DNA of 13,122 nt from contig JAFJTR010000206.1 of NCBI GenBank assembly GCA_022559985.1, positions 1 through 13,122 on the forward strand. Direction: 5' to 3'. The notes under the pieces are model-generated. The model saw nothing but the letters and a program-made list of their open reading frames with translations. It had not been told where the DNA came from and ran no database searches. Shown one piece after another: positions 8,001 to 13,122 of this stretch; position 1 is the stretch's first letter; every line of letters begins with the position of its first letter. A program made the position numbers and the translations under genes. This DNA comes from Parastagonospora avenae f. sp. tritici 18332-5 (taxonomy: Eukaryota > Ascomycota > Dothideomycetes > Pleosporales > Phaeosphaeriaceae).

Positions 8001-10081
8001 ACGTTGTGACATTCAGCCTCTTGCATACTGTACTGCTTTGCTGACCCTTGCTTGATCCTGTCTGACACAAGATACTCCTGAACTGAGTAGTGTGCTAGAG
8101 CGATTATCTGTTGGGCAGGCCTTGATGTTCCGTCCGCTTCGTTCTTCGTGATAGTGACTAAACTAGAGCAGATATCTAGCGCTTCTAGCGGGTCTTCTAG
8201 CACCTCATCACGGTCGAAAACAGGGTCGCGCGCCACGTCGATAGCGACGACTTCAGCGATCTCTTCGACCGACAGCGGTCGCGCTGAACATGTCAACCAC
8301 TGCAGCATGCGCATCGCATACTCAGAATATTCCTCGCTTATCGCGGAGAGGATGCGATCGTATGTCTGGTCTAGCGTCCGCGGCAGACTAGCAAGAGATT
8401 TGCGCAGCATCGCTCGATTGCAGCACTTTCCTAGTGTATCCAACTGACATACAGCCCATCGGAACCTATAGTACTGTCAGCTGTAACTCTGCAGAGAACT
8501 AGGTAAAGACACATACATCCCGTGAGCTCCGCTCATTAGTGCAACCTCAATCTCCTGCCTAATAGCGGCGTCCTTGTTCCATTTTGCCAAGCCTTTATCG
8601 TTAAACAGCCTTTGTTGAACGTATCGTTGTATGTCCTTGTCTACTACGTCCCTCTGAAGACAGACGGTGTCCTTTTCCTTGACGTAACTTTCTAAAGACC
8701 TCTTAATATCTCGCTCTTTCCGGCTAGTCATAAGCAGATGGAGGTTGTTAAGCGGCCACCTAGCTATTGTCTCAAGCATGTCTATTAGCTCTGAGCGCTG
8801 CGAACACTCATCAAGAGCATCAAGAACGACGTAAACGTGCGCGAACTCTTGCACAATCTGACGTGTCACGTCAAGGAGCGCATATAATGATGGCTTCCGT
8901 TGTCCGTTCTCGCAAGATAAGAACAAGGCGTTAACGCCCTTAGGTATCACGACTGAACGTAGCAGGAGTTGGCATAGCAGCGAGCGCAGCATGAGCTCCG
9001 GATCCTGTTTCTGTGCATCGTTGAAGTCGAAGTAGAAGTATGCCGTCGCCATGCTAGTGTCATTATCATGGCAGTGCTGTAGCAGATGCTCGACAATAGT
9101 AGAGCTCAAAATGGTCTTTCCACATCCTGGGATCCCATACAGCCATAGTCGCGACGCTGCACTCTCCTTCCATTCAGCGAACTTTGCGCTTTTCAGCAGC
9201 CAGAGTCCAGTCTCAGACTGCCGCTGCTTGTGCGCTTTGTAGTAGTTTGTGGATGGGTCAGGCGCCGAAAGCCAACCGCAGATCTTACCAAGTCTCTCTT
9301 CTTGGTCACGGCTGCGAGTTACAGTATTGTTCATCGAGGCATCCTCAGAGGTCTCTATCTCCTTCTTTAATCGCTTTAACGCCCTCGCTTTGCCTTCACC
9401 GTAGATCAGCGGTAGGTAGACGCTGAATATACCGAACAGACAATACGCTCCATCTTCCTCCTCTGTTGTCTGCCGATTCGCTGCCCAAGAGAAACGTTCG
9501 GCAACGTCGAACTCGGACATATCGCTCCCTAACAGAGCTTTCAAAGGGATTCCTGTAACCTCGTGTATAGTGTGCTTGAGCGACTCCTTGTCCCCCAGCC
9601 GCGCTCCGTTTTCAGAGAAGAACTCGACAGAGTGGGGAGCGAGAAGTTCCTGGAGGGTCCAGCCTCGATTAAACCACCTACTCTGCTTGAATGCCGCCTC
9701 GCCATCACCTTCTAGAGTGTTGCTCCTAACATCTGAAAGGAAGACGTAACACTTTGCAGCGTTCTTGTACCAGCGAAACATAGAGTTAATTGCTTTTGAT
9801 AGTTCCGTGTTGTTTGCCTTATCAATGCAGCAGGTGTCTACCCAGAAGTATTTTAGACCGTCACGCGCTGCCTGCCCTGCACAGAAGCGAATCTTCCGAT
9901 ATCCCTCCTTGCTCTGTGTGTCGACGTTTACTGCATTGTCTAGATCTTTCAGACCGGCAAATGTCACCTCCTGCCCCTCCTTCCAGGTGTGTGACAGGAT
10001 CGCATACGAGGGGATCTTGTCCCCAATGAAGTCCTCGGTCCAACTAAACTTCCCATCGCTTGCGGTGTACAGCAGTCTCAT
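5048..10081 (-). CDS. HET-NACHT-ankyrin NOD-like receptor (two exons)
   Basis: Exon 1 is 10081-8517 and exon 2 is 8465-5048. Joined, they give 1660 residues plus TAG. Start is MRLL, the usual start of HET proteins. HET domain about 25-170: AILSHTW (27-33), YFWVDTCCID (78-87), RGWTLQELLAP (139-149). A linker with CGWLSAPDP leads to a NACHT NTPase: Walker A GIPGCGKT (316-323), Walker B VVLDALDEC (418-426), LLMTSRKE (449-456). After the winged-helix-like region come one degenerate repeat and 26 ankyrin repeats (788-1645), then a 15-residue tail. Fungal proteins of this design act in the cytoplasm as non-self sensors: repeat ligation drives NACHT oligomerisation and the HET domain triggers cell death. 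That role is known for the class and inferred here. All motifs are intact, with no stop or frameshift. It lies between transposon remnants, with the transposase relic 119 bp past its stop. I see no clear polyadenylation signal. Confidence 0.93.
5096..7669 (-). repeat. 26 tandem 99-bp ankyrin-coding repeats
   Basis: Exactly 26 units of 99 bp (33 residues), no gaps, total 2574 bp. The consensus unit reads GADVNAQGG, two variable residues, GNALQAAS, then SGGHEQVVxxLLDK. Variation is concentrated at unit positions 3-4 (DV, DI, EI), 10-11 (YH, FY, EY, DY, GY, VY, VN), 20-21 (SG, FE, LG, LR, SR, LE), 24-25 and 28-29 (KT, EM, KM, TT). Positions 10-11 correspond to the ankyrin hairpin tip and 20-21 to the exposed pair before the GH motif, both usual ligand contacts. 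The other columns are almost invariant, as seen in fungal receptors whose repeats are homogenised by exchange. The antisense open frames here are shadows. Confidence 0.97.
8466..8516 (-). other. Spliceosomal intron (51 nt) of the receptor gene
   Basis: On the minus strand the intron begins GTATGT, contains the branch-site-like GCTGAC and ends CTATAG, all typical of short ascomycete introns. Splicing joins GGGAT to GTTCC and restores the phase, giving GAHGMFRWAVCQLDTLG across the junction, the conserved end of the NACHT module in HET/NACHT proteins. Without removal, translation stops at 8477-8479 within the intron. The apparent methionine start of the downstream open frame (8443) is a TTG codon, so the two open frames are one gene. 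Confidence 0.93.
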
Positions 10082-10270
10082 TGAGCTGTGTATGCGTCTG
10101 TGTGCGCGAGGGGTAGGAGCGAGTCTTGGAGCCTCGAAGCAGGCTGACGGGTTAGACAGCGCACGGCGGCTCGCTTGCGCAGGGCATAAAGATCGTAGCT
10201 GTTAGCGTAGCTAATGGATTTAATGTGAGTGCTAGGTAACGACTTGTTAAGTTGGAGGTGAGGAAGGCGG

Positions 10271-10318
10271 GCATCCTCGTTGTTAGGGCAGGCTGCATCC
10301 TCGTTGTTGGAGCAGGCT
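10271..10318. repeat. 24-bp tandem duplication
   Basis: Two adjacent copies (10271-10294 and 10295-10318) beginning gcatcctcgttgtt and ending gcaggct differ at two bases. They lie in the presumed upstream region of the receptor gene. Confidence 0.9.
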
Positions 10319-10398
10319 GATCCCCAACACCCAGGACAGGAAGCGCAGCCCGCCTGCGCCATGACGTGAGCCTACGTATTATTCGTGAATGAACCTAA

Positions 10399-10899
10399 CC
10401 CTGACTCCCGTTAATATCCAATTACTGCTATCGCAGCATCACACCCCTGCCTAGCCCCTCGCCTCATTGAAATCCTCGGCTGCTCCTGCTTGCTAAGACT
10501 TATGAACAAAGGGCACCTACCCATCAAAGGGCATCTACAGGCCTCTTTTTTACTCATAAGGTTTAGCCTTCCGGCTTTCACCGCCTATCTTGCCTCATTA
10601 ACTTTCTGCCATAGACGCTGGCTGCACCCTGGTCGGAAACTTCCGCTGCTGCTGCGTCGCGTTGCGTCGCGTCGAATCGCGTTACACAAAATAGTCTGCT
10701 GGGTCGAATTTGCTTCGTCCTGCGCCTTTCCGCCCTAATCGCTATATGTGCCTCTAGCTGCCTCTAGCTAACTACTACCTCTAAGATATATGCCCAAATA
10801 AATGAGCCCTCACTGGATTTAACAGCCAATTACCAGCGTCGCAGCAGCATACCCCTGCCTAGCGCCTCGCCTCATCAAAATCTCCCCGCTACTACCGCA
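10399..10899. repeat. Pair of diverged direct repeats (about 80-90 bp each)
   Basis: Copy one is 10399-10488 and copy two is 10807-10899. The best-preserved core is a 25-bp stretch starting acccctgcctagc (10443-10467 and 10851-10875, 24 of 25 identical). Flanking parts align with scattered changes, including ccaattac and tcgcagca. About 320 bp of unrelated sequence separates the copies. Confidence 0.75.
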
Positions 10900-11023
10900 T
10901 TACCGCATCTATACTCTTTTACGCTTAGCTTTACTACTCTTTCTACCTTCACACTGAACTTTTCTAAAGCCTTCACATAAGATATCAAGCAAAGGTAAAC
11001 AATGACGTACGCGCTGCTTTGCT

Positions 11024-11063
11024 GCAGCGCAGAACGCGACCGCGTTCTTTCTTATTGCGCTGC
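11024..11063. other. Strong imperfect hairpin upstream of the OrsD-like ATG
   Basis: gcagcgc (11024-11030) pairs with gcgctgc (11057-11063), and agaacgcg (11031-11038) with cgcgttct (11041-11048) around a 2-nt loop, leaving an 8-nt bulge. Another gcgctgc at 11011-11017 could pair with 11024-11030 instead, giving two exclusive structures. It would lie in the 5' leader if transcription starts upstream of it. Confidence 0.55.
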
Positions 11064-11130
11064 GTTGTAAAGTCTTTCCCTTTACGCGCTCTCTTACCCT
11101 ACGCCTACAACTGCTACGATCGCCTCAGCC

Positions 11131-11323
11131 ATGGACCTGTTTACATTCTATCCTCCCTCACGCGTGCTTATCTGCAAGCTATGCGGCTATGCTGTTCCAC
11201 CTGCTACTCTTTCCAGCCATATCAGAGCCCACCACCATGCTGATGCGCGTCATGCTGTTACGATCAAGGAGTTGGAAGCCTTTGACAACAAGGACAACCA
11301 ACGAAGGGCGCCAACAGCGGGGC
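11131..11323 (+). pseudogene. 5' fragment of a C2H2/OrsD-like zinc-finger gene, cut by an LTR
   Basis: From the ATG at 11131 about 64 codons read FYPPSRVLICKLCGYAVPP and then SHIRAHHHADARHA. The pattern Cys15-x2-Cys18 with His30 and His34, and the phrase vLICkxCgyaVpP, resemble the OrsD/DUF3505 zinc-finger domain found at the N-terminus of many fungal proteins of unknown function. At codon 65 the sequence passes into the LTR (11324), so the encoded protein is truncated. The frame stays open to 11424 through LTR sequence, ending in LTR-encoded repeats. The gene's remainder presumably lies beyond the retroelement, outside the window. Unlike the gag that follows, this fragment has no RIP-type stops. 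The family assignment is from memory of the motif and is moderate. Confidence 0.6.
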
Positions 11324-11525
11324 TGTGCGACCGATCACGTGACAGCCATCCCGCCAAGCAAACCATCCCCGGATGGTCGACCCTCCCGGATGGTACAACC
11401 ATCCCGGATGGTATGACTGCATAGGATGGTAGGATCTCTTAGTATATAGATCTCAGCAATAAACGCCTATCGTTTATTGTCTTTAACTTCGTATTTCAAG
11501 TTACTAATACATTGTACTCTTTACA
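11324..11525 (+). repeat. 5' LTR of a Ty3/gypsy-type element
   Basis: A 202-bp block begins TGTGCGACC and ends CTTTACA, with complementary ends TGT...ACA. It holds an E-box (GATCACGTGAC, 11333-11343), four copies of a GGATGGT unit at 17-18-bp spacing, a TATA-like TATATA (11443-11448) and AATAAA (11458-11463), the expected order of U3, R and U5 signals. It ends 160 bp before the gag ATG. The 3' LTR is outside the window, so the ends and target duplication cannot be confirmed here. Confidence 0.7.
11366..11430. repeat. CCCGGATGGT repeats in the LTR U3
   Basis: cccggatggt occurs at 11368-11377, 11385-11394 and 11403-11412, with a variant ataggatggt at 11421-11430. The spacing is 17-18 bp. The first copy forms a palindrome with the preceding accatcc. 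Spaced repeats in U3 commonly act as enhancer-like binding sites; here that is inference. Confidence 0.8.
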
Positions 11526-11685
11526 GAAGCTCTCTCTTACTGTCTTAGTACGCCCCTCCTCCGTATCTAGTGCAAACATCTCTCATCCGCGAAAACCAAC
11601 TTGAGCCCTTCGAGCCAGCTTTCCCCTGCTTAGCTACTTAATAGGTTTTAACACTTTAAAGACCCTTAAGATAAGTGATACCGCT
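11526..11685 (+). other. Gypsy-type leader
   Basis: This is the 160-bp non-coding stretch between the LTR end and the gag ATG. It begins gaagctctctctt, where a primer site or self-priming sequence would be expected. I cannot match it to a tRNA by eye. Confidence 0.45.
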
Positions 11686-13041
11686 ATGGATACACCCGAG
11701 TCCTCTCACCAAGGTGGACACCGTGTTCGATCAGCGAAACCGGACCTCTATTATAGAGACTGTGCCAAGCTTAAGACATAGATCCTCTAGTTCGACTAAT
11801 ACTTCTATTTAGAAGGCGATAATATCGAAGAAGAAAGCAAAGTTATCTTAGCTACCACGTACATGCGCGGAGACGCTGAAAAATAGGTTCAACCCTTCCT
11901 CTGCAGGTACATGGACAACAGCATTACTAACGGCGATAACACCTGCCTTATAGAAGATTAGGACAGGTTCAAACTAAAGCTTCGACAGAACTTCTCGCCT
12001 TTTAAGGAATCTATCATAGCAGAACAAAAAATCTAGAACCTTCGCTAAACTAGCTCAGCAGCCGACTATACCACGATCTTCTAGCAGTACGCTGTACAGA
12101 TCGATTAGGATGACAATGCGCTCATAAGAATGTACAAACAAGGACTTAAGCCTCGAGTTCGCGAAGAGCTTATGCGCACCAGCGCCACGGTTAATACTCT
12201 TGCAACCTTGACCGAAGAGTCAATTAGACTGGATAACGAACTCTACGAACTACAACTTGCTAAACGCTCCTACGCTAAGCAAGCACCCTAAGAGACTTAG
12301 AGAAGAAACAACCAGTTTGCAGGACGACAGAACCGACCGATTCAACCTAACTAAGGACGACAACGCTTCCAACCAAAGATCCCAGGAGTTTACAGAACCT
12401 ATAGTTAGGAGGCAATGCACCTTAATAACCTTAACTAAGGAAAACCTACGAACAAGACCTATTATAAGGAAACACAGGCCCACTCCACGAAAAACTAGGA
12501 TTAAGGAAAGGAAACGCGAAGCTGTTACAACTGTGGCAAACTAGGCTACCTATCGCGTAATTGTCGTTAGAAAAACAAAGTAACACGCCAGCTCAACGTG
12601 TTAACCGGCGCCCAAGACGAGGAAGCTAAAGAATAGCAAGTAATCTGTCACAAGGTCACAGAGACTAACGACGGAAGAATCTGAGTAGACATTAGCTAGG
12701 AAGTCGTACTAGCTAACAAAGAAAACTAAGTCGTGACAGACACAGTGTCGCGTCTTCGAAACGCTACTTAGGAAAACATTAAGGAAATTGACACACAGCT
12801 ACGAGACCTCACAGCTATGAACGATACAGAGGCAAGAATTAGGGACGGAACCTTTAACGGACTAAAACCCTACAACTAGCAACTGCTACAAGACAGTCTT
12901 CTTAAAGAAGTTAGATAAGGCAGAATCACCGAAACACACTCCGACAAGAAAGGTTACCAACTAGTGAACGGAAAACTACACGCCCCGTACCTCAACATCA
13001 GGACACGAGCTCCAACGCCACACCCTATCATCAATGGGTGA
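11686..13041 (+). pseudogene. RIP-degraded Ty3/gypsy-type gag
   Basis: From the ATG at 11686 one frame stays in phase for 451 codons to a TGA at 13039-13041, interrupted by about two dozen stops, almost all TAG or TAA and one TGA. The capsid part (about codons 20-200) contains LATTYMRGDAEK, a stop where tryptophan is usual, then VQPFL, FSPFKESIIAEQ, SAADYTTIF and MYKQGLKPRVREELM, as in retrotransposon gag domains. A nucleocapsid zinc knuckle reads CYNCGKLGYLSRNC (12523-12564), with tyrosine in place of the CCHC histidine, a change explained by one C-to-T. The following 150 codons are less recognisable. The frame has no indel, so the damage is substitutional. The element inserted in the OrsD-like gene. 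Confidence 0.85.
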
Positions 13042-13122
13042 GACGATTAAAGTGTTTGGGGGTTTAATCGGCTGAGAAACCCTAAAAATGTGACGTTTAA
13101 TCGGATGCGCAGAGGGAATCCC
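13042..13122. other. Terminal stretch with repeated gtttaatcgg
   Basis: After the gag stop the sequence loses the RIP look. It contains gtttaatcgg twice (13062-13071 and 13095-13104) and its near-complement cgattaaa at 13044-13051. No coding frame is seen. It may be the start of another mobile element. Confidence 0.35.

Larger units (their letters stand above)
10082..11130. promoter_or_regulatory. Divergent intergenic region between the receptor and the OrsD-like fragment
   Basis: No gene is supported in this 1.05 kb. Its left part should hold the receptor's promoter (minus). A 24-bp tandem duplication lies 190-237 bp upstream of the receptor ATG (10271-10318). A diverged direct repeat of about 80-90 bp occurs at 10399-10488 and 10807-10899. 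A GC-rich run with repeated gcgtcgcgt lies near 10653-10675. The right part (about 10910-11130) is pyrimidine-rich with a strong hairpin (11024-11063) and leads to the ATG at 11131, whose context (gcc before ATGG) is good. Confidence 0.5.

Noticed and set aside
8148..8447. Separate small plus-strand gene
   Set aside because: It lies opposite the NACHT C-terminal exon, with low-complexity serine-rich content and no recognisable domain.
9765..10205. Plus-strand frame of 146 codons over the HET exon start
   Set aside because: It overlaps the conserved HET domain in antisense and has no family features.
10078..10362. Minus-strand frame upstream of the receptor (94 codons)
   Set aside because: It overlaps the receptor start by a few bases in another frame and its repeats come from the 24-bp duplication; there is no domain and it is more likely promoter or leader.
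10653..10675. gcgtcgcgt repeats as a CpG regulatory island
   Set aside because: Too short, and fungal promoters do not use CpG islands in the vertebrate sense; noted only as local sequence bias.
12257..12544. 95-codon plus-strand frame in the gypsy gag
   Set aside because: It is an alternative frame of the gag. The true frame is shown by the capsid motifs and the zinc knuckle, which continue in phase from 11686.

Overview
The window reads as nuclear DNA of a filamentous ascomycete. A Dothideomycete/Pleosporales-type genome is my inference, from the mix of transposon families and the RIP-like decay; I could not test it. Only one gene is intact. The rest is transposon wreckage plus a broken gene fragment.

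Layout. (1) 1-3400: AT-rich Ty1/copia debris on both strands. It holds the RT/RNase H end of a copia pol (+, 2-991), an LTR (1011-1275), a gag plus start-of-protease frame (-, 1278-2399), a primer-site/leader region (2400-2540), a second related LTR (2541-2797), the start of a different copia gag (-, 2798-2968), its leader, and its LTR (3185-3400). (2) 3401-5047: more GC-rich and gene-poor, with short repeats, a probable LTR fragment and a truncated pogo/Fot1-type transposase pseudogene (-). (3) 5048-10081 (-): one intact gene with a 51-nt intron, encoding a 1660-residue HET-NACHT-ankyrin protein, a fungal NOD-like receptor of the heterokaryon-incompatibility class. Its C-terminal half is 26 nearly identical 33-residue ankyrin repeats. 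(4) 10082-11130: divergent intergenic region with duplicated blocks and hairpins. (5) 11131-11323 (+): start of a C2H2/OrsD-like gene, cut off by the LTR of a Ty3/gypsy-type element (LTR 11324-11525, leader, gag 11686-13041). That gag carries about two dozen in-frame stops and no frameshift.

Reading. The copia and gypsy frames keep their phase over about 3.5 kb while filling with TAG/TAA codons. This is the footprint of C-to-T/G-to-A mutation at CpA (repeat-induced point mutation, RIP), not of ordinary decay. The pogo remnant instead decays by truncation and indel. The receptor gene between them is clean, although its own 2.6-kb tandem repeat looks like something RIP should attack. The variation among its repeats sits mainly at positions that contact ligand in ankyrin folds, which fits a self/non-self recognition gene diversifying by repeat exchange inside a transposon-rich accessory region.
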